From: Gemmatimonadota bacterium
GTDB taxonomy: Bacteria > Gemmatimonadota > Gemmatimonadetes > Palauibacterales > Palauibacteraceae
DNA length: 46,704 nucleotides
Direction of reading: 5' to 3'
Assembly (NCBI GenBank): GCA_021295785.1
Contig: JAGWBR010000012.1
Span: forward strand, 1-46,704
The notes under the pieces were generated by a model. That model was given only the letters and a program-made list of their open reading frames with translations, did not search any database and had not been told where the DNA came from. Positions 1-8,340 of this stretch are shown here, one piece after another (positions within the stretch are counted from its first letter, which is position 1; the number at the start of each line of letters is the position of its first letter). A program made the translations under genes and the position numbers.

Positions 1-76
1 TCCCCGCGACTGTCTCGCGAGGGTGTCCACCCCACCCCCTACCCGCTGCGGCTGGCCGGGGGCGAAAGACACTCAC

Positions 77-120
77 CCGGGGGGGGACATTTCCATTTCG
101 CTCTACCCCCCGGACATTTC
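77..120. repeat. Strong hairpin with a direct repeat, left edge of window
   Basis: Downstream of ribF. Bases 77-84 can pair with 106-113 (CCGGGGGG against CCCCCCGG) around a 21-base loop. The nonamer GGACATTTC occurs twice in the same orientation, at 85-93 and 112-120. The rest of 1-144 shows no ORF worth calling. The hairpin could end the ribF transcript, although there is no U-run, or it could be a leftover of repeated ends of a mobile element. I cannot decide between these from the sequence. Confidence 0.4.
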
Positions 121-144
121 TAATGCGGTTTGACAGGCCCCGGA

Positions 145-1110
145 TCACCCGCGGGTTTCCAGGCCCCGACCCGAGCCGGCGAAAATCGCCCGTGCACGTG
201 CCTTGTCGGACCGGACAGCCTCCTTCAATTCTTCGACGCCCCGGAAATCCTCGATTCCCCGAAGCCGGGCCACGAACTCCACCCGCAGGTCGCACCCGTA
301 CAGGTCTCCGTCAAAATCCAGCAGCCACGCCTCAATCGTTTCGTCCTTCTCGCCGAAGACCGGCTTCGGACCCAGGTGGACGAGCGCGGGCCACCTGCCA
401 CCGGGCCCCCGGGCCCCGGACAGGATCTCGGCATGTGCGGCGTAGACACCTGCCAGGGGAATCAACTTGCCGCGCCCTGTTTCGGCGAGATTGGCCGTCG
501 GGAAACCTATCTTCCGCCCCCTACCTTGCCCTCTAACGACTTCTCCGGTAAGCGAATACGGCCTCCCGAGGATGGTTGCGGCATGGCCCACATCTCCACG
601 CAGCAAGGCCTCGCGGGCCGCGGAAGACGACACTCGTTGCCCGGCGATCTCCACATCCTGGGCGACTCCCACCGTGAACCCGGACTGACTGCCGAACCGC
701 CGCAGCGAATCCACGTCCCCGCTCCTGCCCCGCCCGAACCCGTGGTCCCTGCCCACAACGATGTGCCGCACTCTCAGGCGTTCCAGCAAAACGTCCACTA
801 CAAAAGCCCTCGGCGAAAGCGCCGCGAACGCCGCGTCAAACCGCATCACGGCCAGGTAGTCGAGGCCCGTCGCTGCGAGCAGCTCCTTCTTTTCGGCGGG
901 AGTCGTCAGCAACGGCGGCGCGGCTTCCGGTCTGAGCAGTGCGGCCGGGTGTCGGTCGAAGGTCACAAGAAGAGACTTCAGGCCCCGGGCAGCGCTCAGG
1001 GACAGTTGGTCTATCAGAGCCCGGTGGCCCACGTGCACTCCGTCAAAGTTCCCGACAGTGGCGGCAGTGGCGCCCCCCCCGGAAAGGACCGGTATTTCAG
1101 GCGCTGTCAC
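145..1110 (-). CDS. ribF: Bifunctional riboflavin kinase / FMN adenylyltransferase
   Basis: Makes FMN and then FAD from riboflavin in the cytoplasm. The 321-residue product has the usual two domains. The N-terminal nucleotidyltransferase shows VGNFDGVHVGH, VVGRDHGFGRGRSGD and a downstream SSSAAREAL segment. The C-terminal riboflavin kinase shows GRPYSLTGEVVRG and the substrate motif GFPTANL. The start is GTG and overlaps the end of rbfA by 14 bases, so it is the last gene of the rimP-nusA-infB-rbfA operon. In many bacteria truB lies between rbfA and ribF; here it does not. Length is normal and there is no sign of damage. Confidence 0.95.
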   Translation of the reverse strand: MTAPEIPVLSGGGATAATVGNFDGVHVGHRALIDQLSLSAARGLKSLLVTFDRHPAALLRPEAAPPLLTTPAEKKELLAATGLDYLAVMRFDAAFAALSPRAFVVDVLLERLRVRHIVVGRDHGFGRGRSGDVDSLRRFGSQSGFTVGVAQDVEIAGQRVSSSAAREALLRGDVGHAATILGRPYSLTGEVVRGQGRGRKIGFPTANLAETGRGKLIPLAGVYAAHAEILSGARGPGGRWPALVHLGPKPVFGEKDETIEAWLLDFDGDLYGCDLRVEFVARLRGIEDFRGVEELKEAVRSDKARARAIFAGSGRGLETRG

Positions 1111-1489
1111 TGCCGCCCTCGGCCGAATCGCTCCGGTCGCCGCGGCGCGCGGCGTCCGACGCCCGTGCTTCCCTCAACAGCTCCTCGATTCGGCTGGCAT
1201 GCTCCTGGGTGCGGTCGGGAACAAATCTGAACTCGGGAATCTTCCGGAGGCGCATCGCGCGGCCCAGAAGCCTGCGCACATACGGCATCGCGCTCTCGAA
1301 CCCGTCGATCGCTTCTAACACGTCGCCCCGTTCGCATTGAACGTATACGGTGGCCAATGAAAGGTCGGCGGGTGCCCTGACAGCCGTTACCCGCGCGCCG
1401 TCGAGGCGGGGATCCTTGAGCGGTCCGGCCAGCAATGCAGTGAGTTCGCGGCGGAACTGGGCGCCCAGCCGCTCGGCTCTGTGACTCAG
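1097..1489 (-). CDS. rbfA: Ribosome-binding factor A
   Basis: Assists late 30S subunit maturation by binding the 16S rRNA 5' region. About 130 residues, a normal length, with the family start (HRAERLGAQFRREL), the DPRLDGARVTAV segment and the IPEFRFVPDRTQEHASRIEELL core. The best start is CTG at 1489-1487: it overlaps the infB stop as CTGA and places the conserved HRAERL segment immediately after the start. The only other in-frame start is GTG at 1537, which adds 16 residues with no family character and overlaps infB by 52 bases. The start choice is inference; the gene identity is clear. Confidence 0.92.
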   Translation of the reverse strand: MSHRAERLGAQFRRELTALLAGPLKDPRLDGARVTAVRAPADLSLATVYVQCERGDVLEAIDGFESAMPYVRRLLGRAMRLRKIPEFRFVPDRTQEHASRIEELLREARASDAARRGDRSDSAEGGSDSA

Positions 1490-4107
1490 GCGGGCTCGCG
1501 TTCCAGCTTCCGCGCCACCTCGACTACTTCGTAACACTCAATGACGTCCCCAACCTTGACGTCGTTGAAGTTCTCGATCGAGATGCCGCATTCGTACCCG
1601 TCGCGGACTTCGCGCACATCTTCGGTGAATCGCCTGAGGCTCCCGATGCGGCCTTCGTACACCGGTATCTGATCGCGGACCAGGCGCACCGGGAGGCGCC
1701 TCTGAATCACGCCGTCCTGCACGTAACAACCGGCCACTGTCCCAGCCCTGGGCACCTTGAACAGCGCCCGAACCTCCGCGGAGCCGACCGTGACTTCCTT
1801 CTCGTCGGGCGTGAGCAGACCTTCAAGCGCCTCCCGAATCTCGGCGGCAACCTCGTAGATGACCTTGTAAGTGCGGATCTCCACCCCGTGGCGTCTTGCC
1901 TCGGCCCTGGCGCTGGCATCGGGACGGACGTGGAACCCGATTACGACGGCTCCGACGGTGGCGGCGAGCAGAATATCCGACTTGTTGATGCCGCCCACCG
2001 CGCGGTGGACCACATGAACCGAAACCTCGTCGGTGGACAGGCGCTCCAGGGTGTCCGAGACAGCTTGAACCGACCCGTCGGCGTCACCCTTGATCACAAT
2101 GTTAAGCCGGCCCTGTTCGCCTCGACTCACACGGCTGAACAGTTCTTCGAGCGTGTTGCCGGAGGGGGCCTGGGCGAACCCCTGGTCGCGGTCGAACCGC
2201 TGCTTGGAGGCGAGGACGTCGCGAACCCTTGAAGGTGCCATGACCGTTATTGAATCGCTCGATTCCGGGACCCCCGATATCCCCAGCACCCGGGCGGGCA
2301 TGCCGGGCTTGACCGACTTGACGCGCCGGCCGCGTTCGTCCAGCAGGGCCCTCACCCGTCCGTCGTGGAGGCCACAAACGAAAGTGTCGCCCACTCGCAG
2401 CGTGCCGGCCTGGACCAGGACGGTCGCCATGGCACCTTTGCCGGGGTCGAGCTCCGCTTCGACTACGACCCCGCGGGCTTCCCGGTTCGGGTTGGCGGTG
2501 AGCTGCATGAGTTCGGACTGAAGACCGATCTTCTCAAGCAGATCGTCGATACCCTGGCCGGTCTTGGCGGAGACCTCCGCGGAGAGTATCTCGCCCCCGA
2601 ACTCCTCAAGGACCACGCCGGCTCCGAGCAGGTCGCTCTTCACCCGCTGCGAGTCGGCGGCCGGAACATCGACCTTGTTGATGGCCACCACTATCGGGAC
2701 GCCGCTGGCCTGGGCATGGCTGATTGCTTCCCTGGTCTGCGGCATGACCGAGTCGTCCGCGGCCACGACCAGCACAACGATGTCCGTTACCGTGGCGCCC
2801 CTCGCCCGCATGGCCGTAAACGCCTCGTGCCCCGGGGTATCCAGGAACGTGACCGAATCGCCGCTTTCCAGCTTCACATGGTAGGCACCAATGTGCTGGG
2901 TGATGCCACCGGCTTCGCCCGCGATGACGTTGCTACGCCTGATCCGGTCCAGGATTGAAGTCTTGCCGTGGTCCACGTGGCCCATGACGGTGACCACCGG
3001 GGGACGGGGACGCATGTCGTCGCTGGATTCGGCATCTCCGGCGGCATTATCGGCTTCATCCATACCGCTGTCGTAGCGCACTGCCTCGAAGCCGGCATCG
3101 GCACAGATGACCTCGATCTGATCGAAATCGAGCCGCTGGTTGATGGTAACCATCAGCCCCAGATCCTTCAGGGCCGTCCGGATGATCTGCTGCGGCGTGG
3201 TGCCCATGAGCCGGGCCAGTTCGGCAACCGTCAAGAACTCGGCTACCGTGATCTTCGCGACTTCTGCCTGTTCTTCCTGTTGAGGAGTTTCTACCTGTTC
3301 CTGCTTGGGTGGTCCCTTCGACCGCGTCGGTTTGCCCCCGACCATCTTGGCCAACGTGGCCTTGACGTTCGTGGCAACATCGCGCTGGCTGACCCGCCCG
3401 CCGCGCCGTCCCCCGCGGCGGCGTTTCTTCTGGCCCTCGGCCGCGTACCCCGATGCGCTGATCCGGACGTCGCCTCCGGGCGATGCCGTGGCCTTCGGTA
3501 CCGGAGCCGGCTTCGGCGGCGTGGGATCCCTGCGTACTCTGCGGGGGCCGGCTGAAACGCCGTCGGCAGCCTTCCGGGGTGTGGCCGGTTTCGCCCGCAC
3601 CTTGCCCGGGTCCTTGTCCGGAGCCGGGGCCGCGGCTTCCTCCTCCGGGGCAGCGGCCGCTTCGTCTGCCTGATCGGCCGGAGCCGGTGCGTCAGGGGCC
3701 GTTGCCGGCGCAGTGACGGGTTCGGCGGGCGGCTCGGCAACCGCCACCGCTTCCGCTGCTACCGGAGCCGGATCTGCTTCCGGGGTGTCGGCCGGGGCCT
3801 CCGCGGTGCCCGGCGGCCCGGCGGCGGGAGCTGCCTCCTCAGCGGTGGCCTCGACGTCCGGCTGGATAGGCTTGGGACGCACCCTGCGCCGCCGACGCCG
3901 CTTGGTAGGGGGCGGTGGGGCGGTGGGGGCGGTGGTTATTCCCCGCTTCTGCCGCTCGACTCGTACGCGGACCCGGCCGATGACCTCTCGCTTGACCGGT
4001 GTCATGTGACTCCGCACGGGGAGGCCCATGTCCGTCAGGACCTTCCGGAGGGCGGTCACTTCCATGCCGAGCTCCTCGGCCGCCTCGTGCAGCGGGATAC
4101 CGTTCAA
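1486..4107 (-). CDS. infB: Translation initiation factor IF-2
   Basis: GTPase that brings initiator tRNA to the 30S subunit. 873 residues. An N-terminal IF2_N helix motif is followed by a long Pro/Ala/Glu-rich linker (about residues 50-200), a basic RRGGRRGG patch and a second IF2_N motif (about 285-340). The G domain has GHVDHGKT at 376-383, then DTPGHEAF and NKVD, and is followed by IF2 domains 2-4 including the GDADGSVQA segment. The start is TTG, overlapping the stop of the upstream L7Ae-type gene as TTGA. Sits in the classic nusA-infB-rbfA operon. Confidence 0.97.
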   Translation of the reverse strand: MNGIPLHEAAEELGMEVTALRKVLTDMGLPVRSHMTPVKREVIGRVRVRVERQKRGITTAPTAPPPPTKRRRRRRVRPKPIQPDVEATAEEAAPAAGPPGTAEAPADTPEADPAPVAAEAVAVAEPPAEPVTAPATAPDAPAPADQADEAAAAPEEEAAAPAPDKDPGKVRAKPATPRKAADGVSAGPRRVRRDPTPPKPAPVPKATASPGGDVRISASGYAAEGQKKRRRGGRRGGRVSQRDVATNVKATLAKMVGGKPTRSKGPPKQEQVETPQQEEQAEVAKITVAEFLTVAELARLMGTTPQQIIRTALKDLGLMVTINQRLDFDQIEVICADAGFEAVRYDSGMDEADNAAGDAESSDDMRPRPPVVTVMGHVDHGKTSILDRIRRSNVIAGEAGGITQHIGAYHVKLESGDSVTFLDTPGHEAFTAMRARGATVTDIVVLVVAADDSVMPQTREAISHAQASGVPIVVAINKVDVPAADSQRVKSDLLGAGVVLEEFGGEILSAEVSAKTGQGIDDLLEKIGLQSELMQLTANPNREARGVVVEAELDPGKGAMATVLVQAGTLRVGDTFVCGLHDGRVRALLDERGRRVKSVKPGMPARVLGISGVPESSDSITVMAPSRVRDVLASKQRFDRDQGFAQAPSGNTLEELFSRVSRGEQGRLNIVIKGDADGSVQAVSDTLERLSTDEVSVHVVHRAVGGINKSDILLAATVGAVVIGFHVRPDASARAEARRHGVEIRTYKVIYEVAAEIREALEGLLTPDEKEVTVGSAEVRALFKVPRAGTVAGCYVQDGVIQRRLPVRLVRDQIPVYEGRIGSLRRFTEDVREVRDGYECGISIENFNDVKVGDVIECYEVVEVARKLEREPA

Positions 4108-4436
4108 TGTGGATCTCTCTGCAAGGGGGGGGGCGGGGCGGGTTCGCCCGCCGCCGCCAGGATGCGCACCGCGAACCCGGAATCGGTCACACCTGCCACC
4201 GCGAGGTTGGAGCGCCCGAACATGCCCGCCAGTCCTGCCGTGCGGGGCAGCTCGAGGCGCGGCGCGGCGCGGGCCTTTGGGCTAAGCCGCCTCACCGCGG
4301 TCTGTTTCCCGCCTCGCTGCACCAGCAGCAGCGCCAGGGTCCCTCCGCGAGCGGCCTCGTCGACCCTGGTGGTCCCGACGACGACTCGTCCGGCACGCCT
4401 CGCCAGTCCGATCAACCCGGTCAAGCGCCGATCCAT
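4104..4436 (-). CDS. ylxQ: L7Ae/YlxQ-type RNA-binding protein
   Basis: A 110-residue protein between nusA and infB, the position of YlxQ/L7Ae-family proteins in many bacteria. The start MDRRLTGLIGLARRAGRVVVG is the family's RNA-binding entry segment, and the middle has the expected alternating hydrophobic strands. The usual partner ylxR (DUF448), normally just upstream, is missing. ATG start eight bases after the nusA stop, with a GGGG stretch in front. The precise role is unknown even in model species; it probably binds kink-turn-like RNA. Confidence 0.8.
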   Translation of the reverse strand: MDRRLTGLIGLARRAGRVVVGTTRVDEAARGGTLALLLVQRGGKQTAVRRLSPKARAAPRLELPRTAGLAGMFGRSNLAVAGVTDSGFAVRILAAAGEPAPPPPLQRDPH

Positions 4437-4444
4437 GTCCCCGC

Positions 4445-5761
4445 TCAGGAGGCGCCCTTCGCCGCCTGCTGCCCCGAGGTGTCCTCGGTGACAGTCAGCT
4501 CGTCGATCAAGGTCTCCAGCTGGTCCGCATCTTCCTGGCCCACGCCGGGCACCTTCAAGAAATCGCCCTTTTCCATTTCAAGCAGCCGGTAGAACGTGGA
4601 AATCCCCGCAGCCTCAAGCGCCACCAACACAGCCGGCGGGATCCCGTCGAGCTCCGACAGCGGGAAATCGGCCACCTCGTATTCATCCTCGCCCCGGAAG
4701 ATGGTCGATTGACCGCCCCGTTCGACCCAGTCGCGCGTGGAGTAGAGATCGATGCGCCAACCAATCAGGGCCGAGGCCAAGCGGACGTTCTGTCCGTTGC
4801 GCCCAATAGCCAGCGACAATTGGTCTTCGTCCACGATTGCTGTAATGACCTTGGTGCGCTGGTCACAAAAAACGCGGGCTACTCTGGCCGGGGCCAGCGC
4901 CCGGCGCGAAAACACCTCGGGGTCCGGGTGCCAGGGCACGATATCGATCCGCTCGCCGCCGAGTTCGTTGACGATAGCCTGCACGCGCGACCCTTTCAGG
5001 CCCACACACGCCCCGACTGGGTCGACCGACTCGTCGTTTGAGGCGACCGCCACCTTGGTGCGACCGCCCGCTTCCCGCACAATCCCCTTGATCTCAACGA
5101 TGTTCTGGTGGATCTCCGGCACCTCAAGGGAAAAGAGGGCCGCCACGAACCTCGGGGCCGAACGCGACAGGATCAGCCGAGGCCCCCGCTGCGTCTCTTC
5201 GATCTCCTTCAGAACAGCCCGGATCACCTCGCCCTGCCTGAAACGCTCCCTTGGGTTCTGTTCCCGCCAGGGAATCACAGCCTCCGCGTCCCAGCTCTGC
5301 GTCAGCACGATCGAAAGGCGTCCGCGGTCCGTCGACTGGATCTCGCCCGGCAGCAGATCACCGATGCGCCCGCCGAATTCGGCGCGAATCCTCTCACGCT
5401 CCCCTTCGCGGACCAACTGCATGATGCGCTGCCTGGCCGCCCCGACCGCGTGCAGCCCGAATTCATCGATCCGGACGGGTATCTCCATCAGGTCACCGAC
5501 CTCGTACTCCGGATCTTCGAGGCGGGCTTCCTGGAGCGAAATCTCCTTGCCGGGATCGGTTATCTCTTCAACTACATCCTTGAGGACCACAATCTCGATC
5601 GAGTCGCCAGACAACTCGATCTCAGACTCCACCTCGGCTCCGAAATGGCGGGCCAGAGCCGCAGCCAAGCCTTCCTTGACAAGCTCATGTAATTCATTGA
5701 TAGTAAGCGATTTAGTATCTGTCATTGCACGCAGTGCATCAATCATCGCGTTACCAGACAT
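4445..5761 (-). CDS. nusA: Transcription termination/antitermination factor NusA
   Basis: Binds RNA polymerase and nascent RNA to control pausing, termination and antitermination. About 438 residues: an N-terminal polymerase-binding domain, an S1 domain (about 135-205), KH domains with GACVGLKGSRVQAI and LAIGRNGQNVRLA, and a C-terminal helix-hairpin-helix tail. I chose ATG at 5761, five bases after the rimP stop with GGGGAGACAGGG upstream. A longer start at 5809 would run into rimP, and ATG at 5746 is also possible. The first 25 codons are clearly more AT-rich than the rest, which may keep the start site unfolded. Confidence 0.95.
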   Translation of the reverse strand: MSGNAMIDALRAMTDTKSLTINELHELVKEGLAAALARHFGAEVESEIELSGDSIEIVVLKDVVEEITDPGKEISLQEARLEDPEYEVGDLMEIPVRIDEFGLHAVGAARQRIMQLVREGERERIRAEFGGRIGDLLPGEIQSTDRGRLSIVLTQSWDAEAVIPWREQNPRERFRQGEVIRAVLKEIEETQRGPRLILSRSAPRFVAALFSLEVPEIHQNIVEIKGIVREAGGRTKVAVASNDESVDPVGACVGLKGSRVQAIVNELGGERIDIVPWHPDPEVFSRRALAPARVARVFCDQRTKVITAIVDEDQLSLAIGRNGQNVRLASALIGWRIDLYSTRDWVERGGQSTIFRGEDEYEVADFPLSELDGIPPAVLVALEAAGISTFYRLLEMEKGDFLKVPGVGQEDADQLETLIDELTVTEDTSGQQAAKGAS

Positions 5762-5766
5762 ACGTG

Positions 5767-6276
5767 CTAACCCTGTCTCCCCGGAGCCCGCCGGGCGCTC
5801 CAGTCCCACACTAACCGGCCCGCCGCTACAGCCCCAAACGGGACCGTTACGCGCTCGCCGTCCAAGTCCATCTCTATTTTCAAATCACGGTCGTCGGGCG
5901 CGTTGGCTCCCGGGCCGCTCACTCCGACCAGCACACCTTCCAGTACCCTACTCCGATCGGCCAGCTGTCCGAACCCCCTGATGCGGACTCTCTCGCCCGC
6001 GAACCGCCTGTAATGGTCGGCGGTCACGAGGGGTCGCTCCACTCCCGGCGACGATACTTCCAGGGCACAGTCAGTTTCCCCGATTTCGTCGAGGACCTGG
6101 CGCAGTCCGCGCGATATTTCCGCGCAGTCGTCGACGGTAACCGGCCCGCGCTGAGCGTCGAGTCCCGCATGGTCCACGCGCAGACGCATGGCGCGGCGTT
6201 TTCCCGCCGAGATGTCCATCGTTACCACCTCGTAGCCCATCCGTTCGACCGCTTCTCCAATTCGTTCCTTGTCCAC
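5767..6276 (-). CDS. rimP: Ribosome maturation factor RimP
   Basis: Needed for 30S subunit assembly. With the chosen start the product is 169 residues, typical for the family. It has the expected opening (DKERIGEAVERMGYEVV), the CAEISRGLRQVLDE helix and the CALEVSSPGVERPL motif that marks RimP. GTG at 6276 is favoured because AGGGG lies six bases upstream and the family homology begins at once. The longer reading to 6360 adds a Phe/Arg-rich stretch with no family match. First gene of the operon. Confidence 0.92.
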   Translation of the reverse strand: MDKERIGEAVERMGYEVVTMDISAGKRRAMRLRVDHAGLDAQRGPVTVDDCAEISRGLRQVLDEIGETDCALEVSSPGVERPLVTADHYRRFAGERVRIRGFGQLADRSRVLEGVLVGVSGPGANAPDDRDLKIEMDLDGERVTVPFGAVAAGRLVWDWSARRAPGRQG

Positions 6277-6420
6277 TGCGCCCCTGCGGTACCCATTCGT
6301 TTTCAGTCCCAACCGCTGCATTAGTCGCAAAAAAAAGCGGGGCGCGTAACCACACCCCACTTCGGCACACCACCAGGTGGCACCCCAAGGGTACCTCGGG
6401 CATACTTGCCCGCGCCGGGA

Positions 6421-6449
6421 ATACTAGAACCAAACCCCGCCTTCGGCAA
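6421..6449 (-). promoter_or_regulatory. Sigma70-like promoter for the rimP-nusA-infB operon
   Basis: On the minus strand TTGCCG (6449-6444) and TAGTAT (6426-6421) are separated by exactly 17 bases. The site lies in the gap between the murA stop and rimP and would give a leader of roughly 135 bases. The leader contains a CCACCTGGTGG palindrome and a CCCCGCTTTTTTTTGCG stretch; I see no obvious RNA switch. Supported by consensus match and position only. Confidence 0.55.
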
Positions 6450-6469
6450 CCCGGCGGGATGCCCCGTGG

Positions 6470-7750
6470 TCAGGGCATGCGAGTGATCGCGGCACCCAGC
6501 TCGCGCAGTCGTTCGTCGAGGCGTGCGTATCCCCGCTCAACCTGCTCGGCCCGCCCGATCCGACTCTCGCCCGAGGCTGCGAGGGCGGCCATTACCATTG
6601 CCATTCCCGCCCGGATGTCCGGGCTTTCGAGCCGGGCACCGCGCAGAGCGGCCGGTCCCGTAACAACGGCGCGGTGTGGATCGCACAGAACAATCCGGGC
6701 CCCCATCGCCACGAGATGGTCAACAAAGAACAGACGGGACTCGAACATCTTCTCGTGAATCAGCACGGTACCGCGGCACTGGGTGGCCGCGACCAAGGCC
6801 ACGCTGGTCAGGTCGGCCGGGAAGGCAGGCCAGGGTCCGTCGTCGATCTTGGGGATTTCTCCGCCCAGATCGGCCTGCACCACCGGGCCGTGGCTGCCGC
6901 AGGCCAACAGCAGATCGCTCTTCCACTCGAGCCCGATCCCGAGGCGGGTGAAGCCGATACGGAGCGGGTCGAACTGTTCTCTGTTCACTCCGGAAATGGC
7001 CAGATCCGACTTCGTCGCCGCGGCCAGACCGATCATGCTCCCGATCTCAATATGGTCGGGGCCTATCGTGTATTCCGCGCCTCCCAACTCGCGTACCCCT
7101 TCGATCGTCAGGCAGTTTGTGCCGATTCCGTGGATGCGGGCACCCATCGCCGCGAGCAACCGGCAAAGATCCTCCACGTGCGGTTCCTGTGCGGCATTGC
7201 GGAGCACGGTTACGCCCTCGGCCGTGACCGCGGCCAGAACGGCGTTTTCGGTTCCGGTGACGGACGGCTCGTCCAGGAAGATTGAGGTTCCCTTAAGGCC
7301 CTGGCTCCAAAGCCGGTAGGGATCACCGACTTCGACGTTCGCTCCCAGTGACCGGAGCGCCAAGAAATGAGTATCCAGGCGGCGGCGTCCGATGAAGTCG
7401 CCCCCGGGCACCGGCAGTTCCGCCCGGCCGAACCGTGCGAGCATGGCTCCGGCAAGCAAGACCGATCCACGGATGGCCGACCCCAGTCCCCGGTGGACTC
7501 CAGACCCCGGATCAGCGTTCGCCGCACACACCCGGAGCTGGCCGGGCCCCGTCCATTCGGCTTCGACGCCCAGCTCCTGCATAATCCTGAGCAACGTGTG
7601 TATGTCGCCAATTTCGGGCATGTTTTCGAGGGTCACCGGTGCCCGGGTCAACATGGTCGCCGCCAGTGCCGGCAGCGCGGCGTTCTTGTTGCCCGCCGGC
7701 TGGAACGCGCCGCTCAGTCGACGCCCGCCTTCGATGCGGTATTCAGCCAA
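6470..7750 (-). CDS. murA: UDP-N-acetylglucosamine 1-carboxyvinyltransferase, Asp-type active site
   Basis: Transfers enolpyruvate from PEP to UDP-GlcNAc, the first committed step of peptidoglycan synthesis. About 426 residues with the substrate-binding NKNAALP near the start, DGPWPAFPADL, FESRLFFVDHL and SPDIRAG near the end. The active-site loop reads PGGDFIG: residue 118 is Asp (codon GAC, 7399-7397) where most MurA enzymes have the Cys targeted by fosfomycin. A start at TTG 7750, just after GGGAGGA, begins directly with the family sequence. A longer start at 7813 is possible but adds unmatched residues. A MurA paralogue with a changed role is less likely but not excluded. Confidence 0.9.
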   Translation of the reverse strand: MAEYRIEGGRRLSGAFQPAGNKNAALPALAATMLTRAPVTLENMPEIGDIHTLLRIMQELGVEAEWTGPGQLRVCAANADPGSGVHRGLGSAIRGSVLLAGAMLARFGRAELPVPGGDFIGRRRLDTHFLALRSLGANVEVGDPYRLWSQGLKGTSIFLDEPSVTGTENAVLAAVTAEGVTVLRNAAQEPHVEDLCRLLAAMGARIHGIGTNCLTIEGVRELGGAEYTIGPDHIEIGSMIGLAAATKSDLAISGVNREQFDPLRIGFTRLGIGLEWKSDLLLACGSHGPVVQADLGGEIPKIDDGPWPAFPADLTSVALVAATQCRGTVLIHEKMFESRLFFVDHLVAMGARIVLCDPHRAVVTGPAALRGARLESPDIRAGMAMVMAALAASGESRIGRAEQVERGYARLDERLRELGAAITRMP

Positions 7751-7803
7751 GAGGTCCTCCCGCGGGGTGCCCGAGGTGCCCCCCTCTTCGTAAACTGAGC
7801 CGC

Positions 7804-8307
7804 ATGAACCCAACGTTGGAGTTAATTCTCGTTATCGGAATCGTAGTCTGGTCCTTCGCGGGCGTGGCGGTTGCCGTCGGGTTGGTCCGGGCAGCCCGGG
7901 TCGGTGCGGAAATCGGATCAGCGCTGGCCAGAATTGCCGACGCGGCCCAGTCGTTGTCGGGCCGCATGCAGCCGGTGGTGGCGAACCTGGACAAGGCAAG
8001 CCAGCATATTGCCGCCGCCGCCGACCGGCTGCGTACCGACGCTCACGCGGCCGGAGACACCGTCCAGGCCGCGATCGGGTCGGCCCGGCGCATGGTGAAC
8101 CTTGCGGAAGAACGCGTGGCGGACGCTGCCGCGCTGGCGCAGGTGGCCCAGGAAGAGGTTGAAGAGACCTTCGTAGCCGCCGCGTCTGCGCTGAAGTCCG
8201 CGCGCGTGGGGATGAAGGCGGCGTCGGCGGCGAGCCGTCTGGTGCGCCCCCGGCAGGCACCCGACCCACCCGATCCGGCCACGGAGGAAACGCCGCCCGG
8301 GGAGTAG
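7804..8307 (+). CDS. Membrane-anchored helical protein, DUF948-like
   Basis: A 167-residue protein with one N-terminal membrane helix (about residues 4-28) followed by a long Ala-rich helical region without Cys or catalytic motifs. The tail is rich in Pro, Asp and Glu. This layout resembles DUF948 general-stress-type proteins, but the match is by composition and plan, so the family call is tentative. It starts at ATG 53 bases from the divergent murA start and converges on uvrD. Confidence 0.6.
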   Translation: MNPTLELILVIGIVVWSFAGVAVAVGLVRAARVGAEIGSALARIADAAQSLSGRMQPVVANLDKASQHIAAAADRLRTDAHAAGDTVQAAIGSARRMVNLAEERVADAAALAQVAQEEVEETFVAAASALKSARVGMKAASAASRLVRPRQAPDPPDPATEETPPGE

Positions 8308-8334
8308 CGGCCGGGTCAGACCCTGACCAACCGC
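8307..8334. terminator. Hairpin between convergent genes
   Basis: A perfect GGTCAG-ACC-CTGACC stem (8314-8328) is flanked by GCGG and CCGC that can extend it. It fills the 33-base gap between two convergent stop codons, the place for a two-way terminator. There is no U-tract on either strand, so function is inferred. Confidence 0.45.
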
Positions 8335-8340
8335 GGGATC

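Noticed and set aside
130-1230. 366-residue open frame opposite ribF and rbfA
   Set aside because: Shadow of two well-supported genes; composition is Pro/Arg-rich without domain signs.
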